Source: Trogon surrucura (lineage: Eukaryota > Chordata > Aves > Trogoniformes > Trogonidae). From it: a DNA stretch of 64,000 nt. The position numbers and the translations under genes were made by a program. Positions within the stretch are counted from its first letter, which is position 1. Each line of letters opens with the position of its first letter. Below are positions 33,469-43,372 of the stretch, in pieces. The DNA lies in the NCBI GenBank assembly GCA_020746105.1, contig CM036657.1, positions 7,665,087-7,729,086 of the forward strand, read 5' to 3'. Below the pieces are notes generated by a model. That model made no database searches, was not told the DNA's origin, and saw only the letters and a list, made by a program, of their open reading frames with translations.

Positions 33469-34330
33469 ATGGAAACTGACACGGCTACTCGCCTCCTTGT
33501 TGATATGCTCTCTAAGAGAGGAGAAAAAGTAAAGGAGCGAGATGTATTGGCCCTGATCCAATGGACTTGGAAGCGGGAGAAAATGAACGACCCGTCATTA
33601 ATCTTTAGCTCAACGGAATGGTGTGAAGTAGAAGATCTATTGTGGGACTGTACTTTAGAGGGAGGAAAAGAAGGAAAAGAAGACTAGGAACTGTTTGGAA
33701 AACCATAATATGCACTCTAGAAATCATGCAAGCAGAAAATAAAGTTGTCGTGTCAGCGATCGAAGCGTTGGGTGGAGGGCAGGAAAAGAAAAAGGCAAAG
33801 GAGGAAACCATCTACCCGTCCCAACTGGCGACATTTTTTCGGCTAGGACAGACACGCTCCATGAAGGCTACAGCGGCCCCAACGTGCTCCTCTTTGAAAG
33901 ACTTGTTGCAAAAAAGTGAAAAGGAGAACATTTCCCTGCCCACACCCTCCTCACTGAGCCAAACCCGGAAGCCACGCTGCAGCTGGATCGGAGAGGCTTC
34001 GCCCAGCAGAAAGAGGAGGCACAGGGCGGAGCCGACTGTCGCCCGAAAATTAACCCTTTGATACCCTTTTCCGACGAGGATTCTGAATCAGAACTGAGTC
34101 CTGACAAATCTGTCAGAGGTAATGATCACGTTATGCAGCGAATGGAGAGGCCTCGGACCAAGAAAGAGGAAGATCTGAATGAACCTCTGAAAGAGATCCT
34201 GAACAAGCTCGCTGAATTATCAATTAGACAGCAAGAAATGGAAGAAACCCTTAAACCAGTTTCATCGTCACTTTGGAGACAACCAGAAACCATATCTTGC
34301 TGTCGAGCCCAGCTTCAGAGCAGGTAAGAC
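33469..34330 (+). pseudogene. gag (matrix and linker) of tRNA-Lys3-primed ERV, frameshifted
   Basis: The ATG at 33469 starts METDTATRLLVDMLSKRG. The matrix-like domain contains FSSTEWCEVEDLLWDCTLEGG. A short deletion at about 33685 shifts the frame, and translation then continues in the next frame (LGTVWKTIICTLEIMQAE) to 34061. The third segment (34058-34327) is acidic then coiled-coil-like (EPLKEILNKLAELSIRQQEMEETL). The region between about 33800 and 34170 is ordinary gag, whereas the young family has A-tracts plus a foreign U3 there. Capsid and nucleocapsid are not reached before the CR1. Confidence 0.65.
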
Positions 34331-34479
34331 TGCACTGGGGAAGGAATCTAAGCAAAAAAAAAGGCTAGCAAAAAGCTTTTGGGGGCTTTTTTTTAAGCCG
34401 GCTACAGCAACCAAACCTGAGGCCGCACCAGCAGCTCCAGGGCAGACACCCGAGATAGCGTGGGCGGAGCCACCCTCAG
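34331..34479 (+). other. Unassigned joint between gag and CR1
   Basis: A proline/alanine-rich reading (EAAPAAPGQTPEIAWAEPP) suggests further gag linker, but the frame is broken and the CR1 5' end cannot be placed exactly. Confidence 0.35.
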
Positions 34480-34683
34480 CGGCACGGCGATTTTAAACAC
34501 GGTGATCAGCTGTTAACTGTGCCCTCAGGGTATAAGAAGCCTTGGGGAGGGCAGGGACTAATCCCTGTCCACCGAACAAAAGACCTAGAAGGGTAAGTCT
34601 TTGTTAAGAGGCAAGTACTTAAAAGACTTGTAAACTATTCCCTGCATAGCTTTCCGGAGACTCTTTGTATTGTAGAGCCAACT

Positions 34684-35402
34684 ATGGTTGCCACCAGGTC
34701 AATGGTTGTTAGAAAAACTGTGGGCACCCAGACAGAGGTCCCACGTAAGCATGGGGGTGTACAGGCCTCGGGCTGCAGAGAATGCCAGAGCCTGGCACTG
34801 GCCATGGAGGGTAGTGGAGGTGACACCTGTGTCCAATGTGACCAGGTGAGCGATCTGCTCAGCCTGGTGGCTGAATTGAAGGAGGAAGTAGAAAGGCTGA
34901 GGAGCATTAGGGAGTCAGAGAGAGAGATAGATCAGTGGAGTCATGTCCTGAACGGCAAACAGCAAGCTCCGCAAAGAGCCTCACCTCCATCCCTGGGAAA
35001 GTGATGGAACAACTTATCCTTGGTGCCATCTCAAGGCATATCAAGGATAAGAGGGTCATTAGAGACAGTCAACATGGCTTCACCAAGGGGAAGTCGTGCT
35101 TGACTAACCTCATAGCCTTTTACGAGGATATAACAAGGTGGATAGATGATGGCAGAGCGGTGGATGTGGTCTACCTTGACTTCAGTAAAGCATTTGACAC
35201 AGTCTCCCACAGCATCCTTGCTGCTAAACTGAGGAAGTGTGGTCTAGACTCTCGGGTAGTGAGGTGGACTGTGAACTGGCTAAGGGAAAGAAGCCAAAGA
35301 GTCGTGGTCAATGGGGCGGAGTCTGGTTGGAGGCCTGTATCCAGGTGGAGTCCCTCCAGGGTCGATACTGGGACCAGTATTATTCAATATATTCATCAAT
35401 GA
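34684..35402 (+). pseudogene. CR1 ORF1 N-terminus and ORF2 RT fragment, internally deleted
   Basis: The ORF1 start encodes 106 codons with C-x2-C pairs and the coiled coil, ending in a frameshifted junction. The RT fragment reads 34935-35402 with [15 protein letters not shown] and [15 protein letters not shown], then shifts frame near 35345. This ORF1 differs from subfamily A (7245) in its N-terminal 50 residues. Confidence 0.7.
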
Positions 35403-36240
35403 CTTGGATGAGGGACTAGAGAGTACTATCAGCAAGATTGCTGATGACACCAAGCTGGGAGGAGTGGCTGACACACCAGAAGGCTGTGCTGCCATCCAGC
35501 GAGACCTGGACCGGCTGGAGGGTTGGGCGGGGAAAAATTTAATGAAATATAACAAGGGTAAATGTAGAGTCTTGCATCTGGACAGGAACAACCCCAGGTT
35601 CCAGTATAGGTTGGGGAATGACTTATTAGAGAGCAGTGTAGGGGAAAGGGACCTGGGAGTCTTGGTGGACAGCAGGATGACCATGAGCCAGCAATGTGCC
35701 CTTATGGCCAGGAAGGCCAATGGCATCCTGGGGTATATTAGAAGGGGGGTGGTTAGTAGGTCGAGAGAAGTTCTCCTTCCCCTCTACTCTGCCCTGGTGA
35801 GACCCCATCTGGAATACTGTGTCCAGTTCTGGGCCCCTCAGTTCAAGAAAGACAGGGAACTGCTGGAGAGAGTCCAGCACAGGGCAACTAGGATGATTCA
35901 GGGAGTGGAGCATCTCCCTTATGAGGAAAGGCTGAGGGAGCTGGGGCTCTTTAGTTTGGAGAAGAGGAGACTGAGGGGTGACCTCATTAATGTTTACAAA
36001 TATATCAAGGGTGAGTGTCACGAGGATGGAGCCAGGCTCTTCTCGGTGACAACCACTGATAGGACAAGGGGTAATGGGCTGAAACTGGAACATAAGAGGT
36101 TCCGCTTAAACTCGAGAAGAAACTTCTTCTCAGTGAGGGTGACGGAACACTGGCACAGGCTGCCCAGGGAGGTTGTGGAGTCTCCTTCTCTGGAGACATT
36201 CAAGACCTGCCTGGACACGTTCCTATGTAGCATTATCTAG
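35311..36240 (+). pseudogene. CR1 ORF2 C-terminal half, subfamily B
   Basis: 309 open codons with [24 protein letters not shown] (normally FADD), and the C-terminal domain to the stop at 36238-36240. The change of F to I in the catalytic box would weaken RT even if the element were whole. Confidence 0.8.
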
Positions 36241-36322
36241 GCGTTCCTGCTCTGGCAGGGGGATTGGACTTGATGATCTTTCGAGGTCCCTTCCAATCCC
36301 TGACATTCTATGATTCTGTGAT

Positions 36323-37126
36323 TTGTACCCCATGCAACTACAGCTGTCCTAGAGCAAAAAGGAGGACAGTGGCTGTCACTGGGGCAGATGCTGAAATCCC
36401 AAGCTGTTCCTTTGAGGCAGGACGACGTAGAACTGAGAGTGACTGCAATCGATCCCGAATCCAGCAACTTCCCTAACTGCTGACTCTGAGCTAACTCATG
36501 ATTGCTTGCAGGCGATGGAGCAGGTGTACTCCAGCGGAGCTGACCTGAGAGATACGACTGTGAAAGATGCGGACTGGGACTGGTTTGTGGATGGCAGCAT
36601 CTTTATGCGAGATGGCATACGAGAAGCAGGACATGCAGTGGTAACTGTCAAAGGACTAATCAGGGCTAAAGCTCTACCACCTAACACGTCGGACCAGAAA
36701 ACAGAATTTATGGCTTTTCTAAGAGCCCTGGAGCTGTCACAAGACAAAATTGTTAACATATGGACAGACTCAAAATTTGCCTTTGGGGTAATTCATGCTC
36801 TTGGAGCTCTCTGGAAAGAAAGGGGACTTTTAGCCTCCCAAGGCTCCCCTATCAAATATGGATCAATGATCCAGCAGTTGTTACAAGCCGTTGACCTGCC
36901 TAAATTAATAGCAATCCTGCATTGTAAGGTACATCAATTTGGAAACAACCTAATGCATATAGGGAACCAATTGGCAGATAAGGCTGCAAAAGAGACAGCT
37001 GAAAGTCAAATACTGTTAGTTTTACCAGAAAAATTTCAGAGGTTGGGACCTGAAAGCCTGCAGTACACACCAGAAGATAATCAGTTGGCTAATATACTAA
37101 AGGCAGATAAAAATCTGGATGGATAG
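36323..37126 (+). pseudogene. Gamma-type RT end and RNase H
   Basis: RNase H spans about 36566-37000 and keeps the four acidic catalytic positions: WFVDGS, KTEFMAF, WTDSKFAF and GNQLADKAA. The segment THDCLQAMEQVYSS before it is the usual connection. The enzyme would degrade the RNA strand of the RNA-DNA hybrid. It is truncated at its 5' end by the CR1 and stopped at 37124. Upstream stops at about 36478-36500 separate it from the RT remnant. Confidence 0.8.
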
Positions 37127-37129
37127 TAG

Positions 37130-38173
37130 GTAACTCCTTCCCATCATAGGTAGTCACACAAGAGATTATGCATGGATTGGCCAGGAGACTCACTGGGGAA
37201 TTGAAGCAATGACAGAAGCATTAAAAGAATAAGTGCTAAGTGTGCGAATGACTGGAATAATCAAAAGAGTAGTAAAGAAATGTGAGTTATGTTTAAAGAA
37301 CAATCCGCACGTATCCCAAAGATCTTCGCTAGGAGTCACAAAAAGAAGAAACAGTCCTGAAGACTATCGGCAAACAAACTTTTCCAAACTACTGCGACAA
37401 AATGGGTATCGGTACCTTTTAGTAATGATAGGTACTTTTTCAGACTGGCCAGAGGCTTTTCCTTGTTGCACCAATAAAGTAAGAGAGGTAGCAAAGGTAT
37501 CACTTAAAGAAGTAGTACCAAGGTTTGGGGTGTCTATAGGACTATCTTTAGATAGGGGCCCACATTTCATAGCAGAAGCTGTTCAGCATTAGGGATAATA
37601 TGGGATCTCCATACCCCATGGAGGCCACAATCAAGTGGGAAGGTAGAAAGAATGAATCAAAGCTTGAAGAGACAAATGAGTAAAATCTGTCAGGAAGCTC
37701 ACATCAAGTGGCCAGATGCTTTACCTTTAGCCTTGCTATGGGTACGTATTCAGCCCAGGTCTAAAGAAAAGGTTAGCCCATTTGAAATCATGTATGGCAA
37801 ACCTTATCAGGTGACAGAAGTAGGGGTTAATCCTGAGACTGTAGGAAGGCATTACCTGAAAGAATGTCTTCTCTCTCTAGGAAAAGTTCTCTCCTCTCTT
37901 CACAGGCATATCACTGTGAGCGCATCGCTCTCCCTGGATGTACCTGTGCACCAGTACCAGCCTGGAGACTGGGTGCACCTGAAGATGTGGTCAGACAAGC
38001 CATTGAAGGAGAGGTGGAAAGGACCCTTCCAGATTCTACTCATCACCTACACAGCCATCAAGCTTGAAGGAGTTACTCCATGCATCCATTACACCAGGAT
38101 TAAACTGGCTACGTCGACCGGATGGACTGTCAAACAAGGACCTTTGCGTTTGAAACTAACTCAGGAATCATGA
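37130..38173 (+). pseudogene. Gamma-type integrase, broken
   Basis: The zinc-binding part shows CELCLKNNP. The core reads QTNFSKLLRQNGYRYLLVMI, where the first catalytic aspartate of the usual D-F motif is asparagine; the second is kept in SLDRGPHF, and the glutamate lies in SSGKVERMNQ (about 37634-37660). A stop at about 37590-37592 and a frameshift separate core halves. The C-terminal part (37652-38173) ends with WKGPFQILLITYTAIKLEG, a GPY/F-type module. Integration activity would be lost. Confidence 0.8.
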
Positions 38174-38228
38174 TATGTTGGGTGATTTTCCTGATAGGAA
38201 GCTGGGACAGTAAGGGCAGGAGAATTAA

Positions 38229-39011
38229 ATGGAAACGATGGGGGGAGATTTGATTCACACTCACGCCCACACATTGATACATCATCAGAACCTATGGGAG
38301 CAAAATATACACTTGCAAATAGTACATCAAATAACGAGGAGTATCGATAGATCAAATTGTTGTAATTGGGCAATGCAAATTCAGAAAGGAAAAGTGATGC
38401 CAGGATATTGGAATGTACCAAATAAGAAGGGATGGTATTGGATATGTGGGGATAAGGCAAGAAAGGCTCTACCTCCGAATTGGGAAGGAATTTGTACTTT
38501 AGGTGCTTTAGTTCCTAGAATGACTATCACTGATAAATTACATGAGGGTTCTGGGATTAGATCTTATATGAGAATATTTAAAAGAAGTTATAACCCCTTA
38601 GCTGAAAGGCCCACTAACTTCCGCTCCTTTGCATGGTCGTTCTTACCATGGCTGGGAGTTGGCAAATTAGAAAAGGCAATTGTAAATATCTCAGCTGAAT
38701 TGGAGAATATCGAAAACAAAACCGTTGATGCCATTACTGCCCTACAGGAGGAAGTATTTCAGATAAGTAAAATTGGCATACAAAATAGAATGACTCTGGA
38801 CATGCTATTAGCATCTCAGGGAGGGGTCTGCACAGTGGTAAATTCAAGTTGCTGTGTGTATGTTGATCCATCTGGCAGGATAACTGCAGATCTAAAGGAA
38901 ATTTGGAAACGTACCCAGGTGCTACATCAAATCCAGAAAGATGATACTTCCTCAGGATTTTTGCAAGTATGGAATTGGCTGATTTCCTGGTTCCCTGATG
39001 TGTCAATGTGA
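38229..39011 (+). pseudogene. Gamma-type env with intact transmembrane ectodomain, surface subunit truncated
   Basis: One open frame of 260 codons. The surface part is short (cysteine-bearing [32 protein letters not shown]), so most of the receptor-binding domain is missing. The transmembrane part has [18 protein letters not shown], a heptad-rich stretch, [17 protein letters not shown] and then CX6CC ([10 protein letters not shown]), the gammaretroviral disulphide signature. A stop at 39009-39011 precedes the membrane anchor, which continues after it in another frame to about 39118. Confidence 0.8.
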
Positions 39012-39171
39012 ATAAAGAAGTTGATAACAGTAGTGATTTTAGTGATACTAGAAATGGTAGGTGTGGTTGTTTTATGGCAATGCTGTGTTAAATATTGTTG
39101 TTGTTGTTGTTTTAGATACATAGATTAGGAAGTAAGGAATTATTATTCACCTAAGTCCCAAAGGGGGGAAA

Positions 39172-39591
39172 TGTTGCCATAAGGGTGGCAGAATAATTTT
39201 TTACTGCCTTAAGAGGGGTAAATCAGTCTTTCAAAGAATACTGCTTCAAGGATGGGAAGAGGTGACAAGGAAATTTTCCAGCCAGTTAGTAGAAAACATA
39301 AGAAGATAGTGTGCACCTGGAGATAGCAAGTAAACCACTGTTTAGAAAGTTTTAACGAGCTGTTTGTCCTTGGGGTGTGTGGAACCAAACCTAAGCGGGG
39401 GGTTTCTAGTCAAAACCCTCGTTATGGAGATTAGAGGGTACCAAAACAGCAAGAACTGTTTATGAAAGGCTGAAAATGAGCCAAAATTAAATAGGGCAGT
39501 GGGAGGTGACGACCACTGACTCAGTTCAGAGCACTGAAAACTCTCCTCCCCACATCCGCAAGGAGCACGCGTGCTAATTTACATGAGAGGC
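39172..39591 (+). mobile_element. 3' LTR of provirus E, first part
   Basis: It starts TGTTGCCATAAGGGTGG after the polypurine tract. The second part is 42214-42441. AGAGGC (39586-39591) is the left target-site copy of the inserted ERV. Together the LTR is about 650 bp. Confidence 0.75.
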
Positions 39592-39995
39592 TCTAGAAGG
39601 GGGTCCCTTCGGAGAGCCGGCCAAGTTAACGATCATCACACCAATATGGCTACAGATCGTCCTCCCTTTATTGCTCCGGACAGCTCAATATATACAGTTC
39701 AGCAGTGTCCCCGCGCCTGCCCCTTCACAGAGTTGGTCGGTTACAGGTTTACACGCGCCAGCGTTTTATTGGGCAGTGCCATTCCACTATGCAAGCGGCT
39801 ATCACCCCCTCTTCTCCCCCCGGGGCCAGCACCTCCCGCCAAGCATCTCGCAAAGCTCTCACAAAACAGATAAAACCTCCTCCTCCCTGTGTTCCAAGGC
39901 AGCTTCAAGGACAGAGCCTCTGTTTAGGCCTACGCTGGGTTGTCCACACTTTTAAAGTTATACCGCACCTCTGCTCCACAAGAAATTCCTCTACA
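39592..39995 (-). mobile_element. 3' LTR of non-autonomous ERV copy 2
   Basis: 404 bp, ending at the polypurine tract complement (39996-40014). Confidence 0.85.
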
Positions 39996-40928
39996 TATCC
40001 CCCTTTTTCTTTTTGGACAACCCAGGCTTCATCCGCTAGCTTGCTTATCATTTTCTTGATTATATTTATCAAACAACTAAACATAACTAAGCCTATAACA
40101 ATTAAAACTGCAATAACCAAAAATGTCTTAACTAAACTCTTAATTCATCCTGTCAAAGTTCTCACACCCATCACCCTAAATCGTACTTTGATCCTTAATC
40201 ACACACTTCTAACAAAGCAAAAGGCAGTTGGTTTCCCTGCCTTGCTTTTAGCTAAAGAAAGATCACTCTGCTGGTTAGTACATAAACCTTAACACCTACT
40301 ATGTGGCTTTGATTACACAACCAATATAAGCTTCATTGTTAGTCACACAAAGAGGATACATATTAATACAACAGGTAACATTGAGAACAGTCACATTTTC
40401 CCATAATTGCTCTGCCATCAGCCGTAAGCATCTTCTGCCAGTCCAATCCATATCATCGTTGGTAATCAGTACCTCAGGGTCCCATCACGTCACTGGGCGA
40501 AACAAGGGGTTCAACAGGCAGTCCCAGTGCACGGTCGTGTTGCTGCTGCGCTGTTGAAGTGACAGGATGCTGCACAGCCGCATCATGCAGGATCATGCGG
40601 TTCCCAGGTCCCTTGTCCGTTATTAATAATAACAGGACACGCAATCGAACTGGCTGCTTCCCAATCTCCCTCTGTTATAGCGTCTCTGATGACACCGCTC
40701 CATCGCTATTGCAAAGGATCCTTTATGGCTCGAGCTTGAAAATCAGGCTTGAGTGAGGGAGCTGATGGTAATGGGGGAGCTGAACTGGTTTAAAGGTTTC
40801 TTCTATTTCTTGCTGTCTAGTTGATAATTCAGCGAGTTTGTTCGGCATCTCTTTCAGGGGTTCATTCTGATCTTCCTTCTTTTCTCCCCCCCCCTTTTTT
40901 TTTTCTTTTTTTTTTTTTTTTTTTTTCT

Positions 40929-41200
40929 TATTAGCTCAAGTATTACTTCAGTCACTCTGTTATCACACAGGGAGAGCAGACTTTCCCCGGTCTGTTTTGA
41001 TTATACTCTCCCATTCACTCCCATGCACATCTGGTGTACAAGAAGCGTCTTATCTTCATTCTCACGGACAAGCTCTCAACATGAGCTGTACCTGGCTGGT
41101 CAGGGTCTCTTTCCATAATTAGCAAGCAAGAGTTATGCACTTGTTCAGAAAAGAGCTCAGCTCAAGGACGAAAGTCTTAATTCTGCAACGCAGTGCAGTT
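40929..41200 (-). repeat. Captured U3 fragment, copy 2
   Basis: Homologous to 2732-3000 and to 5300-5562. T-rich tracts lie at about 40896-40926 and 41207-41238 on the plus strand. Confidence 0.8.
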
Positions 41201-41203
41201 TCT

Positions 41204-41238
<35 letters not shown>

Positions 41239-41634
41239 CTTCCATCATCCAGTCGGGACGAGCAGGGAGTTTCTTCCTTTGCCTTTTTCCTTTCCTGCCC
41301 TCCCTCCAATGCTTCGGTCGCTGCCGCAGCAACTTTCTTTTCTGCTTGCATGATTTCTAGAGTGCATATTACGGTTTTCCAAACTGTTCCTAGTTTTTTC
41401 GCTTCCTTTCCTTCTGTTCCTCCCTCTAGAGTACAGTCCCACAAAAAGTCTCCTACTTCACGCCATTCCGTGGAACTAAAGATTAATGGCGGGTCGTTCA
41501 TTTTCTCCCATTTCCGAGCCCATGGGGCTAATACGTCTCGCTCCTTTACTTTTCCTCCTCTCTTAGAGAGTATACTAAGGAGGCGAGTTGCCGCGTCCGT
41601 TTCCATCGCGGTCTTACCTTGGCAGGGGCTTGAT
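41157..41634 (-). pseudogene. Matrix region of gag, non-autonomous ERV copy 2
   Basis: The frame starts METDAATRLL near 41610 and continues through STEWREVGDFLWDCTLEGG into the poly-lysine A-tract and captured U3. The frame is also open upstream through the leader. No capsid is encoded. It is nearly identical to the ORF at 2959-3402, and the shared open frame suggests either recent ancestry or some constraint. Confidence 0.6.
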
Positions 41635-41802
41635 CGGCTGCTCAAGCTCTGGTCTCCGGTGCCCTTTTGGTCACACCTGGAACTCTCCTGCCTCCAGCTC
41701 TCCGGCTCCCAAATCGGCTCACGTCCGATGCTTCGGAGTCTTCCCACATTTAAGCAATCCGCATTTAAGCGTCCATAGAGGGTCCCTTGTTCAGGCGCCA
41801 GA

Positions 41803-42207
41803 TCTAGAAGGGGGTCCCTTCGGAGAGCCGGCCAAGTTAACGATCATCACACCAATATGGCTACAGATCGTCCTCCCTTTATTGCTCCGGACAGCTCAAT
41901 ATATACAGTTCAGCAGTGTCCCCGCGCCTGCCCCTTCACAGAGTTGGTCGGTTACAGGTTTACACGCGCCAGCGTTTTATTGGGCAGTGCCATTCCACTA
42001 TGCAAGCGGCTATCACCCCCCTCTTCTCCCCCCGGGGCCAGCACCTCCCGCCAAGCATCTCGCAAAGCTCTCACAAAACAGATAAAACCTCCTCCTCCCT
42101 GTGTTCCAAGGCAGCTTCAAGGACAGAGCCTCTGTTTAGGCCTACGCTGGGTTGTCCACACTTTTAAAGTTATACCGCACCTCTGCTCCACAAGAAATTC
42201 CTCTACA
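41803..42207 (-). mobile_element. 5' LTR of non-autonomous ERV copy 2
   Basis: 405 bp; on the minus strand it starts TGTAGAGGAATTTC and is followed by the primer-binding site. Confidence 0.85.
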
Positions 42208-42213
42208 AGAGGC

Positions 42214-42441
42214 GAAGCTAATTTTAATATACTGATCCAATGATGAATGTAACCATTATCACTAACCAGTGACTGTAGAATTAGTGGCAAGTTAGGCACG
42301 TTTATACTAATAAGTTACAAAATAACTATGTTGCAGTTTTCTGATGCAGTATGCTAGTTGCATCTAGCATCCAAACTTGGCCAACTTTGCTAATAAACCA
42401 GTGTCAGCTTTCTAAACTGTCATTTGGTTTAGAGAGTTACA
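42214..42441 (+). mobile_element. 3' LTR of provirus E, second part
   Basis: It resumes after the target duplication and has CTAATAAACCAG (polyadenylation, about 42391) and a terminal GAGAGTTACA. Confidence 0.65.
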
Positions 42442-43372
42442 GTATCACAGTATGCTAGCGATTGGAAGGGACCTCAAAAGATCATCTAGTCCAATCCCCC
42501 TGCCAGAGCAGGAATGCCCAGATGATGTTACACAGGAAGGCGTCCAGGAGGGTTTTGAATGTCTCCTCTCCAAGGAGACTCCACAACCTCCCTGGGCAGC
42601 CTGTGCCAGTGGTCTGTCACCCTCACTGAGAAGAAGTTTTTTCTCAAGTTTAAGCGGAACCTCTTGTGTTCCAGCTTGATTCCATTACCCCTTGTCCTCT
42701 CATTCTTTGCCACCGAGAAGAGCCTGGCTCAATCCTCGTGACACTCCCCCTTTATATATTTATAAACACTAATAAGGTCACCCCTCAGTCTCCTCTTCTC
42801 CAAACTAAAGAGTGCCAGCTCCCTCAGCCTTTCCTCATAAGGGAGATGCTCCACTCCCTGAATCATCCTAGTTGCCCTGTGCTGGACTCTCTCCAGCAGT
42901 TCCCTGTCTTTCTTGAACTGAGGGGCCCAGAACTGGACACAATATTCCAGATGGGGTCTCACCAGGGCAGAGTAGAGGGGAAGGAGAACCTCTCTCGACC
43001 TACTAACCACCCCCCTTCTAATATACCCCAGGATGCCATTGGCCTTCCTGGCCACAAGGGCACATTGCTGGCTCATGGTCATCCTGCTGTCCACCAAGAC
43101 TCCCAGGTCCCTTTCCCCTACACTGCTCTCTAATAAGTCATTCCCCAACCTATACTGGAACCTGGGGTTGTTCCTGTCCAGATGCAAGACTCTACACTTA
43201 CCCTTGTTATATTTCATTAAATTTTTCCCCACCCAACTCTCCAGCCTCTCCAGGTCTCGCTGGATGGCAGCACAGCCTTCTGGGCTGTCAGCCACTCCTC
43301 CCAGCTTGGTGTCATCAGCAAACTTGCTGATAGTACTCTCTAGTCCCTCATCTAAGTCATCGATGAATATAT
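42442..43372 (-). mobile_element. CR1 3' fragment, subfamily B
   Basis: Minus-strand ORF2 from LFADDT-equivalent (43330) to the C-terminus; codons 43295-42729 are open, then a frame change and the 3' UTR to about 42442. It is 5'-truncated. Its truncated end abuts the tail of the next CR1 in the same orientation, giving a CR1-CR1 tandem. Confidence 0.85.

Larger units (their letters stand above)
32897..34330 (+). mobile_element. tRNA-Lys3-primed ERV, 5' part (LTR, leader, gag start)
   Basis: This is the coding relative of the deleted elements at 1400 and 39592: 5' LTR 32897-33272, primer site 33275-33292, leader, splice donor and about 860 bp of gag. It ends near 34330, after which CR1-derived sequence starts. 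No matching 3' LTR in this orientation is seen to the right; gammaretrovirus-like pol follows the CR1 instead. Its LTR is diverged from the young copies. Confidence 0.75.
34480..36322 (+). mobile_element. CR1 subfamily B with internal deletion joining ORF1 to ORF2
   Basis: A 5' UTR leads to the ORF1 start at 34684 (MVATRSMVVRKTVGTQTEV, cysteine pairs, coiled coil [15 protein letters not shown]). At about 34978 it jumps to the middle of the ORF2 RT ([18 protein letters not shown]), so the esterase, endonuclease and RT start are missing. The 3' half is complete, to GACATTCTATGATTCTGTGAT at 36322. The frame is interrupted near 35345-35355 (PSRWSP region) and is open again from 35311 to 36240. 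Loss of a middle segment with both ends kept points to deletion or template switching. Confidence 0.8.
39592..42207 (-). mobile_element. Young non-autonomous ERV, copy 2
   Basis: LTRs at 39592-39995 and 41803-42207 are essentially identical; the only difference seen is one extra C. They are flanked by AGAGGC (39586-39591 and 42208-42213). Organisation is the same as copy 1 at 1400-4000: minus strand, tRNA-Lys3 primer site (about 41783-41800), splice donor, matrix ORF (41157-41634), captured U3 between A-tracts and a pol-less remainder. The separate target duplications show that both are independent insertions of one chimeric family. This one looks the younger. Confidence 0.85.
36323..42441 (+). 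mobile_element. Gammaretrovirus-like provirus E, 3' part (pol, env, 3' LTR), split by a later ERV
   Basis: The RT connection domain starts immediately after the CR1 tail (reading VLEQKGGQWLSLGQMLK). RNase H, integrase and env follow, then a polypurine tract (AAAGGGGGGAAA, about 39159) and a 3' LTR that starts at 39172. The LTR is interrupted by a 2.6-kb ERV at 39592-42207 and resumes after its target duplication, ending near 42441. The upstream part, gag and 5' LTR, is not in the window. Confidence 0.8.
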
